From Actinomycetes bacterium (lineage in GTDB: Bacteria > Actinomycetota > Actinomycetes > Propionibacteriales > Propionibacteriaceae): a stretch of 40,313 nucleotides of DNA. The notes under the pieces were generated by a model. It had not been told where the DNA came from. It saw only the letters and a list, made by a program, of their open reading frames with translations, and searched no databases. The position numbers and the translations under genes were made by a program. The stretch spans positions 1 to 40,313 of the forward strand of contig JAEXCA010000172.1 in assembly GCA_023393755.1 (NCBI GenBank), written 5' to 3'. Position 1 is the first letter of the stretch. Each line of letters opens with the position of its first letter. Positions 7,920 to 15,402 of the stretch are shown in pieces.

Positions 7920-8522
7920 TCACTCCAGCCGGCCGGCCCGCCACAGCGTGGCGCCGGCCAGCAGATCGTCGGCCAGATCCCGCAGCCGGACGGCCTGGCT
8001 GACGGCGTCCGCGCCGGCGGTGATGTCCGCCCGTCCCGAGCTGACCACGGCGCAGAACGCCGCCGCCCGCTCCAGCGCCACCGCGAAGTCGCCGGTGAAG
8101 GCGCCCCGCAGGATCCGGTCGGCGGCCTGGCGGACCTCGTCCGGACCGGGCGGGTCGATGCCGGCCACGGCGTGGTTGGGTTCGGTGAACCGGACGCCGG
8201 CGGCGTACTCCCTGGCCACCGCCTCAGGCTGCCGGGTCATCCACTCGCGGAGCAGGTACAGCCGCCAGAGCGCCCCGGGCAGCGACCGGGCCGGACGCCG
8301 GGCCCACAACTCGGCCAGGGTGGGCAGCCCGATCTCGTCCACCAGCGTCACCAGTCGGTCGACGGTCTCCGGGTCCGCGGCAGCGCGGCCACGCCGCACC
8401 AGCACAGCGGCGGTCTCGTGCGCGGCCTGCAACTCGGCGATCGGATCGTGCCGGTCGCCGACGGCCTCCAGCGCCGCCGGCTCCAGGTAGCTCGGACGGC
8501 GCGGCCGATGGCTCTGGGTCAC
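7920..8522 (-). CDS. Conserved actinobacterial helical protein, function unknown
   Basis: The 200-residue, alpha-helical protein has no signal peptide or membrane segment. It contains a conserved-looking block (LPGALWRLYLLREWM), a GIDPPGPDEVRQAADRIL block and DFAVALERAAAFCAVV. I recall similar ORFs of unknown function in other actinobacteria. It starts at GTG 8522, 8 nt after the upstream 61-aa gene, and is the third gene of a compact minus-strand operon with the DUF3043-type protein. The 116-nt downstream gap holds only a short hairpin (7837-7851, GCCGCT/AGCGGC). Confidence 0.75.
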   Translation of the reverse strand: MTQSHRPRRPSYLEPAALEAVGDRHDPIAELQAAHETAAVLVRRGRAAADPETVDRLVTLVDEIGLPTLAELWARRPARSLPGALWRLYLLREWMTRQPEAVAREYAAGVRFTEPNHAVAGIDPPGPDEVRQAADRILRGAFTGDFAVALERAAAFCAVVSSGRADITAGADAVSQAVRLRDLADDLLAGATLWRAGRLE

Positions 8523-8530
8523 CCGCGGGC

Positions 8531-8716
8531 TCAGGGTTCCAGGCTCATCGGGCCGTAGACGAGGCGGTCCTCCTCGTACAGCGAGACGGCGGTCACGCCG
8601 ACGTCCAGCAGGTCGGGGTAGGCGCCGGTCAGCCAGGCCTCGGCGTCCGCCTGGTCGGGCCAGGCCTGTCCGAGGTCGGCGTCGGGCACGAACGGCACCG
8701 CCACCCAGCGGTACAT
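8531..8716 (-). CDS. Small conserved protein (61 aa), unknown function
   Basis: This acidic soluble protein (MYRWVAVPFVPDADLGQAW at the start, DRLVYGPMSLEP at the end) has no recognised motif. Its ATG overlaps the TGA of the upstream DUF3043-type gene by one base (TGATG), so it is almost certainly translated by coupling. The conserved tryptophans and the compact size suggest a small folded domain or a partner of a neighbour's product; this is inference. Confidence 0.7.
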   Translation of the reverse strand: MYRWVAVPFVPDADLGQAWPDQADAEAWLTGAYPDLLDVGVTAVSLYEEDRLVYGPMSLEP

Positions 8717-9294
8717 CAGATCTTGTCCCCGGGCTTCACCCGCGGCGCGGGCATCCGCAACCGGCGCAGGTTGATCGAACGGTTGATCCCGTAGGAGAGC
8801 AGGCCCTTCAGCGGCTCGCGGGGCAGGCGTTCGGCATGCAGCTTCTTGTAGCCGAACCACATCCGGAACAGGTCGGCCACGATCAGCGCCATCACCAACC
8901 AGGTGGCGTAGCTCAGGATCGCGGTGACCAGCACGCCGAAGCTGGTGACCAGCAGCGAGACCATCAGCATGAACATCAACGCCGGCATCGAGTACTGGGT
9001 GATCCCGCGGCGGCTGTCCACCCAGTCCCGCATCAGCACCTTGCCGGGTTGGGCCTCCTGCGCCCGCATCGCGGTCTCGCGCTGCTCCATCCGGGACTGG
9101 CGCTCCCTGGCGCGGGCCTCCTTCGGCGACAGGGTGGGGTGCAGCCGTTCCCGGCGAGCCTGCTCTGCCTCCTTGCGGGTGGGCGTCGGGGCTTCCTTGC
9201 GGGCCGGGGCGGGACGGGTCGGGTCGGCCTCGACCGGCGCCGCCGGCTGCTCTTCGGCGGACTCGGTGCGCTGGTTGGGCCGGAACAATCCCAC
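8716..9294 (-). CDS. DUF3043-type membrane protein
   Basis: The 192-residue protein has a charged, Pro/Arg-rich cytoplasmic N-terminus with the family hallmark TPTRKEAEQARRERLHP (about residues 36-52). A MRDWVDSRRG block follows, then two transmembrane helices (MPALMFMLMVSLLVTSFGVL and the following segment to VMALIVADLF), then a basic C-terminus (YGINRSINLRRLRMPAPRVKPG). This is the layout of the actinobacterial DUF3043 family, whose function is unknown. The start is GTG 9294 (MGLFRPNQ) behind AAAGG. It heads a three-gene operon and is divergent from the coiled-coil gene at 9381. Confidence 0.85.
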   Translation of the reverse strand: MGLFRPNQRTESAEEQPAAPVEADPTRPAPARKEAPTPTRKEAEQARRERLHPTLSPKEARARERQSRMEQRETAMRAQEAQPGKVLMRDWVDSRRGITQYSMPALMFMLMVSLLVTSFGVLVTAILSYATWLVMALIVADLFRMWFGYKKLHAERLPREPLKGLLSYGINRSINLRRLRMPAPRVKPGDKI

Positions 9295-9380
9295 TTCAAA
9301 CCTTTGGTGGTGCGACGATGACATCCACATGGTAGGCGGTTTGGCGGTGCCGGTCATGTTGGGAAGCGAGGGAGGTGACG

Positions 9381-9866
9381 ATGGTCGGTCTGCTGGAGCG
9401 GTTGCGGCTGCTGCGCGAGCAGCCGGTCGAGCCGTACCCCGGGCACTGGTCGGACGCGCTGACCGTCGCCTACCAGCAGGGGCTGGGCTGGTTGCGTGAG
9501 CTGCGGCAGGAGGCGGACGCGGTCGCCGCGCAGCGCCGCCGCCTGGCCGTGGGCGCCGGGGCCGTGCCCGACCCGCGAGAACGGGCGGCGACGGCCGCGC
9601 GGGACGCCGTCCTGGCGGACGAGGAGCGCGCGCTGCTGGCGGTGCGGGACGCGCTGCGCGTCCATCTCGAGGAGCTCCGGGCCGAGCGGGACCTGATTCT
9701 CGCGCTACCCGATCCGGAGGCGGCCGCCCGGCGCGCTCGGATCGCGCTGGCACGCTGGCAGTCCGAACCGGACCGGTTGGTGCGCCGGGCCGCGGCCGAA
9801 CCGGAGGGCTACGTGACCGATACCGATCCGCCGACCAGCTTCGAGCAGCCGGGATGGACGTCGTGA
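9381..9866 (+). CDS. Coiled-coil-rich hypothetical protein
   Basis: The ~161-residue protein starts at ATG 9381 (MVGLLERLRLLREQ) behind a strong GAGGGAGG; a GTG at 9375 overlaps that site and is less likely. Its centre is a long Arg/Glu/Ala-rich helix (about residues 40-125) with heptad-like leucines, probably a coiled coil. A variable tail (YVTDTDPPTSFEQPGW) follows. No enzyme motif is seen. The end overlaps the glycerate-kinase-like gene, so the two are probably coupled, and the protein may assist or regulate it (inference). Confidence 0.75.
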   Translation: MVGLLERLRLLREQPVEPYPGHWSDALTVAYQQGLGWLRELRQEADAVAAQRRRLAVGAGAVPDPRERAATAARDAVLADEERALLAVRDALRVHLEELRAERDLILALPDPEAAARRARIALARWQSEPDRLVRRAAAEPEGYVTDTDPPTSFEQPGWTS

Positions 9867-10918
9867 GGAGTCGTCCGCTGCGGGTGGTGGTGGCCAGTGA
9901 CGTCATCGGCCCGCTCGACTCCTGGCAGGCCGGGGTGGCGATCGCCCGCGGCTGGTCCGAGCAGGCCCAGGTGGCGGTGGTACCCCTGGCCGGCGGCGGA
10001 CCGGAGCTCGGCCGGGCGCTGGCCGCGCTGCTGGGTGGCGAGCCGGCGCTGGCCGGGGAGGGGTGGTGGCTGTCCAGCGGGGGGACGCTCGCGGTCGGCC
10101 GCGCGGCGCCGGAGGACGGGCCCGGCTGGGATCCGCTGGCGACCACCACCGGGTTGGGGGCCTGGCTGGCCGAGTGTCTCGATCGGGCTCCGGCACCCTC
10201 CAGGCTGATCGTCGACCTCACGTCCGTCACCGCGCTCGACGGCGGCGCCGGACTGCTCGCCGCACTCGGCGTGACCGCTGCGGGGCGCCTGACGGCGGGC
10301 CTGACCGGCCTCGCGGAGCTGGGCGAACTGGATCTCTCCACCGTCCGGCAACGCCTCGACGGCGTCGAGGTGATCGGCGTGGTCGACCCCGACGAGACCC
10401 AGCTCGGGCTGCTCGGCCTGCAGGGGACGGTCTCCCGGCGGGGCTTCGACGTCCGGCTCGACCCCGCGGAGCTGCTCGCCGCCGAGGCGGCGATGGCCGG
10501 CTGGCTGGCCGCGCTGGGGGTGGCCGACCGTCCCGGGCTCGGTGCTGCCGGGGGGACGGCCGCCGCGATCGCCGCCCTGGGTGGCCGGGTGCTGACCGGG
10601 GCGCAACTGTGCGCGGAACTGGCCGGGCTGGCGCGGACGCTGTCCCAGGTGGATCTGGTGATCAGCGGCTGCACCTCCTTCGACGTCGGCAACCGGGGCG
10701 GCCAGCTGGTGCGGTTCGTCGCCGAGCAGGCCGTCGCCGCCGAGCGTCCCTGTCTGGTGTTCGCCCGGGAGTCGAGCCTCAGCCGGCGGGAGATGCGGAC
10801 CTTCGGGGTGGAGGCCGCCCACGCCTGCGGGCCCGGACCGCTGCCGGACGTGCTCACCGCCACCGCGGTCCGCGTGGCGCGGGGGTGGACGGCCTTGTCA
10901 GAGCCGGGCGTAGACTGA
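9854..10918 (+). CDS. Glycerate kinase-family protein, diverged
   Basis: The 354-residue protein has the general layout of the GckA/GlxK glycerate kinase fold: an N-terminal VVVASDVIGPLDSWQAG block (family: APDxFKGxLSA...A), a central LIVDLTSVTALDGGAGLLAA block, and a C-terminal GAAGGTAAAIAALG followed by DLVISGCTSFDVGNRGG. Family members read GEGxxDxQxxxGK at the last position. Here the acidic GEG and the lysine are missing, so kinase activity is doubtful. The M. tuberculosis gene beside erpA (Rv2205c) is also annotated as a glycerate kinase, so the placement is conserved. The start is ATG 9854, or GTG 9863, which would give a GTGA overlap with the upstream stop. Confidence 0.75.
   Translation: MDVVRSRPLRVVVASDVIGPLDSWQAGVAIARGWSEQAQVAVVPLAGGGPELGRALAALLGGEPALAGEGWWLSSGGTLAVGRAAPEDGPGWDPLATTTGLGAWLAECLDRAPAPSRLIVDLTSVTALDGGAGLLAALGVTAAGRLTAGLTGLAELGELDLSTVRQRLDGVEVIGVVDPDETQLGLLGLQGTVSRRGFDVRLDPAELLAAEAAMAGWLAALGVADRPGLGAAGGTAAAIAALGGRVLTGAQLCAELAGLARTLSQVDLVISGCTSFDVGNRGGQLVRFVAEQAVAAERPCLVFARESSLSRREMRTFGVEAAHACGPGPLPDVLTATAVRVARGWTALSEPGVD
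10911..10916 (+). promoter_or_regulatory. -10 element of erpA promoter
   Basis: TAGACT overlaps the last codons of the glycerate-kinase-like gene and lies about 75 nt before erpA. It fits TAnnnT; the -35 is not clear. Confidence 0.3.
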
Positions 10919-10991
10919 CCGTGGCCCGGGAATACCGAACCTGGCCAGCAGGTTGAACCGGACGAACCCAGCCCGGGGAAGGATTCCAGAC

Positions 10992-11339
10992 ATGAGTGTT
11001 GATCAGATCGCCACCGACGGCATCACGCTGACCGAGGTCGCCGCGGCCAAGGTGAAGCAGCTGCTGGAGATGGAAGGCGTCGACGATCTCGCGCTGCGCA
11101 TCTCGGTGGCACCGGGCGGCTGCTCCGGGCTGCGCTACCAGCTGGCGCTGGACGACCGGGATCTGGACGGCGATGTCGCTCGCGAGTTCTTCGGCGTGAA
11201 CGTCGTCACCGACCGGATGAGCGCCCCGTACCTGATGGGCGCCACGATCGACTTCGTCGACACCATCGAGCAGCAGGGCTTCACCATCGACAACCCGAAC
11301 GCTGCCGGTTCGTGCGCCTGTGGAGACTCCTTCCACTGA
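10992..11339 (+). CDS. erpA: Iron-sulfur cluster insertion protein, A-type carrier
   Basis: The 115-residue protein is a full-length A-type Fe-S carrier (HesB/IscA/ErpA). The three cluster-binding cysteines are present: C44 in GGCSG, and C108 and C110 in SCACGDSF. It accepts and delivers Fe-S clusters to apoproteins in the cytoplasm. ATG 10992 sits behind AAGGA (10979-10983). It lies between the glycerate-kinase-like gene and ctaC, the order I recall for Rv2205c-Rv2204c-ctaC in mycobacteria. Clusters for the Rieske protein QcrA, encoded downstream, are a plausible demand (inference). Confidence 0.93.
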   Translation: MSVDQIATDGITLTEVAAAKVKQLLEMEGVDDLALRISVAPGGCSGLRYQLALDDRDLDGDVAREFFGVNVVTDRMSAPYLMGATIDFVDTIEQQGFTIDNPNAAGSCACGDSFH

Positions 11340-11435
11340 GCTGTCACGACCCTGCGTCCCAGCGGCGCAACTCCCCACCTGATCAGTTTTGCCCATGGCG
11401 GCGAACCTGACGGTGTGGTGAGGCGGCCACTGGGC

Positions 11436-11441
11436 TATCGT
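11436..11441 (+). promoter_or_regulatory. -10 element of ctaCDF promoter
   Basis: TATCGT lies 36 nt before the ctaC GTG in the 138-nt gap after erpA, a likely promoter for the oxidase operon. Confidence 0.35.
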
Positions 11442-11477
11442 GCCGGTATCAGATCGCGACCGGAAAGGCAGGCAGGG

Positions 11478-12347
11478 GTGGGTCTGTTGAACAACCGCGT
11501 CAGCAGGCGGTGGACGCTGGTGGGCGCCGCCGGGCTCGGCTCCCTGCTGCTCGCCGGCTGCAGCGGCGACACCGTCGCCCAGTGGCAGCGCTGGGGGCTG
11601 CCCGAGGCGGCCAGCGACCGGGCACACTACATCGGCGACCTCTGGAACGGCGCCTGGATCGCCTCGATGGTGATCGGCGTCTTCGTCTGGGGGCTGATCG
11701 GTTGGGCGGCCTTCCGCTACCGCCGCAGGAAGACCGCAGCGGAGGGTCAGGCCCCCCGCCAGTCGCGCTACAACCTGCCGCTGGAGATCCTCTACACCCT
11801 GGTGCCGTTCCTGATCATCGGGGTGCTGTTCTACTTCACCCTGCAGACCCAGAACAACGTCCTGGCCAAGGAGACCGAACCCGACCACACCGTGAACGTG
11901 GTCGGCCAGAAGTGGTCGTGGATGTTCAGCTACATGGAAGCGGACAATCCCGAGGTCGGCGTGGTGGTGAACACCAAGGGGACCCCGAGCCAGCTGCCCG
12001 ACCTGTACCTGCCGGTCGACAAGTCGGTGCGGTTCAACCTGGCCTCCGCCGACGTGATCCACTCCTTCTGGATCCCCGACTTCTACTTCAAGCTGGACGT
12101 CATCCCCGGCCACCCGAACTCCTTCGACGTCACCCCGACCAAGTTGGGCACCTTCACCGGACGCTGCGCGGAGCTCTGCGGGACGTACCACGCCGCGATG
12201 CTGTTCAACGTCCACGTGGTCAGCGAGGAGGAGTTCCTCGCCCACCTGCTGGAGATCAAGGCGATCGGCGGTGACCGGGTCGGTGAGGTGACCGCGCCGG
12301 AGTACCCCAACACCGTCCCGACGGTTCCCGCGAAGGAGCACGGCTGA
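11478..12347 (+). CDS. ctaC: Cytochrome c oxidase subunit II
   Basis: The 289-residue protein carries a lipoprotein-type signal with lipobox LLAGC (Cys28). Two transmembrane helices follow (about residues 55-78 and 105-130), then the extracytoplasmic cupredoxin domain. The CuA site is complete: His in DVIHSFWIPD, then CAELCGTYHAAM with both Cys, the His and the Met. CuA accepts electrons from the c-type heme subunit QcrC and passes them to subunit I. I chose GTG 11478 (MGLLNNRVSRRW), which places the signal peptide properly; the frame upstream is not signal-like. The stop overlaps the ctaD start (TGATG). Confidence 0.95.
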   Translation: MGLLNNRVSRRWTLVGAAGLGSLLLAGCSGDTVAQWQRWGLPEAASDRAHYIGDLWNGAWIASMVIGVFVWGLIGWAAFRYRRRKTAAEGQAPRQSRYNLPLEILYTLVPFLIIGVLFYFTLQTQNNVLAKETEPDHTVNVVGQKWSWMFSYMEADNPEVGVVVNTKGTPSQLPDLYLPVDKSVRFNLASADVIHSFWIPDFYFKLDVIPGHPNSFDVTPTKLGTFTGRCAELCGTYHAAMLFNVHVVSEEEFLAHLLEIKAIGGDRVGEVTAPEYPNTVPTVPAKEHG

Positions 12348-14044
12348 TGAGCGTGGCACGGGTCGCCATCGACGAGGCACCGGTCGTCGAGCGCCGCAAG
12401 TGGGGCGCGCTGGCGATGAAGCTACTGACCACCACCGATCACAAGCTGATCGGCAACATGTACTTCGTCACCGCGCTGATCTTCTTCGCCATCGGCGGTC
12501 TGCTGGCGCTGGTCATGCGTGCCGAGCTGGCGTTCCCGGGGCTGCAGTTCGTCCACTACGAGACGTTCAACCAGCTGTTCACCATGCACGGCACGATCAT
12601 GCTGCTGATGTTCGCGACGCCGATGTTCGCCGGCTTCGCCAACGCGATCATGCCGCTGCAGATCGGTGCCCCCGACGTCGCCTTCCCGCGGATGAACGCG
12701 TTCAGCTACTGGCTGTACCTGTTCGGCTCACTGACCGCGATGTCGGGCTTCCTCACCAAGGAGGGAGCGGCCAGCTTCGGCTGGTTCGCCTACGTTCCGC
12801 TCTCGGACGCGATCAACTCCCCGGGCATCGGCGGCGACCTGTGGATCATGGGCCTCTACGTGATGGGCCTGTCGACCATCCTGGGCGCGGTGAACTTCGT
12901 CACCACGATCGTCACCATGCGGGCGCCGGGCATGACCATGTTCCGGATGCCGGTGTTCACCTGGAACATCCTGGTGACCTCGATCATGGTGCTGGTCTGC
13001 TTCCCGGTGCTGGCGGCCGGTCTGCTGGTGCTGGAGGCGCAGCGGTCGATGGGGACGCACATCCTCGACCCGGCCACCGGCGGGGCGATCCTGTGGCAGC
13101 ACCTGTTCTGGTTCTTCGGCCACCCCGAGGTGTACATCATCGCGCTGCCGTTCTTCGGCATCATCACCGAGGTGCTGCCGGTGTTCAGCCGCAAGCCGGT
13201 GTTCGGCTACGTCAGCCTGATCGCCGCGACGCTCAGCATCGGTGCGCTGTCGATCTCGGTGTGGGCGCACCACATGTTCGTCACCGGCGCGGTGAACCTG
13301 CCGTTCTTCAGCTTCATGACGTTCATGATCGCGGTGCCGACCGGGGTGAAGTTCTTCAACTGGATCGGCACCATGTGGGGCGGTTCGATCAGCTTCGAGA
13401 CGCCGATGATGTGGGCGCTCGGCTTCCTGACCACCTTCCTGTTCGGCGGCCTGACCGGCATCATCCTGGCCTCGCCCCCGATGGACTGGCAGGTCTCCGA
13501 CTCGTACTTCGTGGTCGCGCACTTCCACTACGTGCTGTTCGGCACCGTGGTGTTCGCGATGTTCGCCGGGTTCTACTACTGGTGGCCGAAGTTCACCGGC
13601 CGGATGCTGAACGAGCGGATCGGCAAGCTCCACTTCTGGCTGACCTTCTTCGGCTTCCACCTGACCTTCCTGGTGCAGCACTGGCTGGGCGTGGAGGGCA
13701 TGACCCGGCGGATCGCCGACTACCTGCCGGGCGACGGCTTCACCTTCCTCAACCAGGTGTCGACGGTCGGTGCCTTCCTGCTCGGCATCGGCACCCTGCC
13801 GTTCATCTGGAACGTGTGGATCTCGCGGAACGCGCCGCTGGTGAACTCCGACGATCCGTGGGGCTGGGGCCGGACGCTGGAATGGGCGACCTCGTCGCCG
13901 CCGCCGCGGTTCAACTTCACCAAGCTGCCCCGGGTCCGGTCCGAATCCCCGACCTTCGATCTCAACCACCCGGGGGCGGACGACCCTGACCACCCGGGCA
14001 AGCAGTACCTGGCCCCGTCGGAGCGACTGGAGGTCGGCAAGTGA
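12347..14044 (+). CDS. ctaD: Cytochrome c oxidase subunit I
   Basis: The 565-residue, twelve-helix subunit I of the aa3 oxidase. The HPEVYIIALPFFG motif (CuB His cross-linked to Tyr) and the HHMFVTG histidines complete CuB. VAHFHYVLFG near residue 390 has the heme a/a3 ligand histidines, and TMHGTIMLLMF in helix 2 has the other heme a ligand. It reduces O2 to water and pumps protons. It is translationally coupled to ctaC (TGATG) and to ctaF (GTGA), so the three subunits are made in step. Confidence 0.97.
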   Translation: MSVARVAIDEAPVVERRKWGALAMKLLTTTDHKLIGNMYFVTALIFFAIGGLLALVMRAELAFPGLQFVHYETFNQLFTMHGTIMLLMFATPMFAGFANAIMPLQIGAPDVAFPRMNAFSYWLYLFGSLTAMSGFLTKEGAASFGWFAYVPLSDAINSPGIGGDLWIMGLYVMGLSTILGAVNFVTTIVTMRAPGMTMFRMPVFTWNILVTSIMVLVCFPVLAAGLLVLEAQRSMGTHILDPATGGAILWQHLFWFFGHPEVYIIALPFFGIITEVLPVFSRKPVFGYVSLIAATLSIGALSISVWAHHMFVTGAVNLPFFSFMTFMIAVPTGVKFFNWIGTMWGGSISFETPMMWALGFLTTFLFGGLTGIILASPPMDWQVSDSYFVVAHFHYVLFGTVVFAMFAGFYYWWPKFTGRMLNERIGKLHFWLTFFGFHLTFLVQHWLGVEGMTRRIADYLPGDGFTFLNQVSTVGAFLLGIGTLPFIWNVWISRNAPLVNSDDPWGWGRTLEWATSSPPPRFNFTKLPRVRSESPTFDLNHPGADDPDHPGKQYLAPSERLEVGK

Positions 14045-14436
14045 AGCAGGAATCCTTCATCCTGATCCCGATCGCGATCTTCATGGGGATCGTGGCGCCG
14101 ATCTACTGGATCATGTCCCACGAGGTGATCGGCACTGTCGCGCTGATCCTCACCTTCGCCTTCTGCGCCATGCTGGCGGTCTACTTCTGGATCCAGTCGC
14201 GCAAGATGGATCCCCGCCCGGAGGATCGCAAAGACGGCGAGGTCATCGAGGGTGCCGGCGAACTGGGCTTCTTCCCGCCGGCCAGCCTGTGGCCGTTCTG
14301 GTGCGCGCTGGTGGTGACGATCATGGCCCTCGGCCCGGTCTTCGGCTGGTGGCTGACCATCGTCGGCGGAGCACTGGGCATCTGGGCGGTCACCGGCTGG
14401 TGCTACCAGTACTACCGCGGCGACTACCAGCACTGA
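14041..14436 (+). CDS. ctaF: Cytochrome c oxidase subunit IV (actinobacterial)
   Basis: The 131-residue protein has four predicted membrane helices (around residues 5-22, 28-50, 85-104 and 106-124), separated by a polar cytoplasmic loop (MDPRPEDRKDGEVIEGAGEL). It ends in YYRGDYQH, typical of actinobacterial CtaF. It is a structural subunit of the aa3 oxidase in the bcc-aa3 supercomplex. The GTG at 14041 overlaps the ctaD stop by 4 nt (GTGA). A GC-rich hairpin follows. Confidence 0.92.
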   Translation: MKQESFILIPIAIFMGIVAPIYWIMSHEVIGTVALILTFAFCAMLAVYFWIQSRKMDPRPEDRKDGEVIEGAGELGFFPPASLWPFWCALVVTIMALGPVFGWWLTIVGGALGIWAVTGWCYQYYRGDYQH

Positions 14437-14444
14437 GTCTGGCG

Positions 14445-14460
14445 GCGGCCCCTCGGCCGC
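14445..14460 (+). terminator. Hairpin after ctaF
   Basis: The stem GCGGCC / GGCCGC with a 4-nt loop starts 9 nt after the ctaF stop; no U-tract is present. Confidence 0.4.
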
Positions 14461-14751
14461 GGTCTAGCCAACCCGGCTTCCATCAGTGTCTCCCGCGGGC
14501 GGCTGTGCTCCGCAGTCATACCTGACTTCACACCGGATGGCTGGTCTGATGTCCGGTTTGAGGTTGATGCTTGCCAGCGGGGTTTGCTGGCGGGGTTCGG
14601 GGTCCTAGGCGGTAGGGGTCGTTCGTGCGGAAGGTGAGGACTGGCTCGGGTGCGACCGTGGTTCAGATGGTGGAGGAGCGAGGCGGTCAGCGCCGGTCTG
14701 GATCAAGTGGGTCTGTCTCTGGCCGCGCCAGCGTAGGGCTGCTGACGTGCT

Positions 14752-14948
14752 GGTTGACTGTCAATCCTGGTCCGCTCGCGCAATGCCGCCGGTTATGACC
14801 GGCCGGGAGAGATGAGTCGCCGGCCGGTGCGCATCCGCGCCGCATACCAGGCCCCAGCACAGGCTGAGAACCGGCGTGGATGCGCAGCCGGAACGGTCGC
14901 GGCTGCGGGGAGGTGGGGTATGCGGCGTGGATGTGCGCCGGGGTGGCG
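14752..14948. repeat. Dispersed repeat element, copy A, with two forward and two inverted ~20-nt units
   Basis: Contains four imperfect copies of a unit close to GCGCATCCGCGCCGCATACC. Two are forward (near 14779-14800, degenerate, and 14827-14853) and two inverted (14871-14890 and 14917-14939). The best pair (14827-14848 and 14917-14938) can form a ~22-bp stem with few mismatches. The same arrangement at nearly the same spacing recurs in copy B (26411-26606); unit 1 is 25/27 identical between the copies. Confidence 0.65.
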
Positions 14949-15142
14949 CTCGCTCCAGCAATGCACTGGTATCAGGCTCAGGCGGCTCGGCCCGGGCATT
15001 GGCGATGACACGGCCGCGTTCCTGACAAGGTCCGCGACCTCACGGGGGCACCAAAACCAGGCCCCAGGTTTGGAAGTCAGGCCATAGCCTGCGTTCGCCG
15101 GAGCAGCAGCGAAAATTCAGTGCGACGCTGGTTGAGCGCACC

Positions 15143-15168
15143 GACCCTTTGACAAGCTCCGGGGATCG
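15143..15168. repeat. REP-like motif, single copy
   Basis: The sequence ACCCTTTGACAAGCTCCGGG resembles the CCCTTCGACAAGCTCAGGG-type extragenic repeat widespread in actinobacterial genomes. A related inverted pair is at 26953-27047. Confidence 0.45.
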
Positions 15169-15402
15169 CCTGATGGTGAGCGGACTTCTTGGGTGACCGG
15201 CGAAGCGGATGATACGCGTCACTTACCAGCATCCCGGCGAGGTTGGGAAGAGATCACAGATCGAGGAACTCGTCGCTTTCACCCACCAGCTTGCTCCAGG
15301 TCGGCGGATGTCGACCTGGCCCACCAGTTCACCGCGCGATGGGATGAGTTACAGCGGTTCCCGGAAAAGGCCGGTCGGGGCCGTCCGGAAGCCGCGGACG
15401 GC

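Larger units (their letters stand above)
14437..15402. other. Gene-free region between ctaF and guaB1
   Basis: Nearly 1 kb between convergent operons with no coding frame I can support. Short ORFs exist in several frames but have poor codon bias and no start signals. It holds the ctaF terminator hairpin, the ~190-bp repeat element A (about 14752-14948), and a single copy of a REP-like motif (15143-15168). The stretches 14461-14751 and 15170-15402 show nothing recognisable and could be decayed insertion-element DNA (unproven). Confidence 0.6.

Noticed and set aside
9295..10863. Upstream extension of the DUF3043 frame to 715 codons
   Set aside because: The part beyond GTG 9294 is Ser/Pro/Arg-rich antisense to the coiled-coil and glycerate-kinase-like genes; GTG 9294 has its own Shine-Dalgarno.
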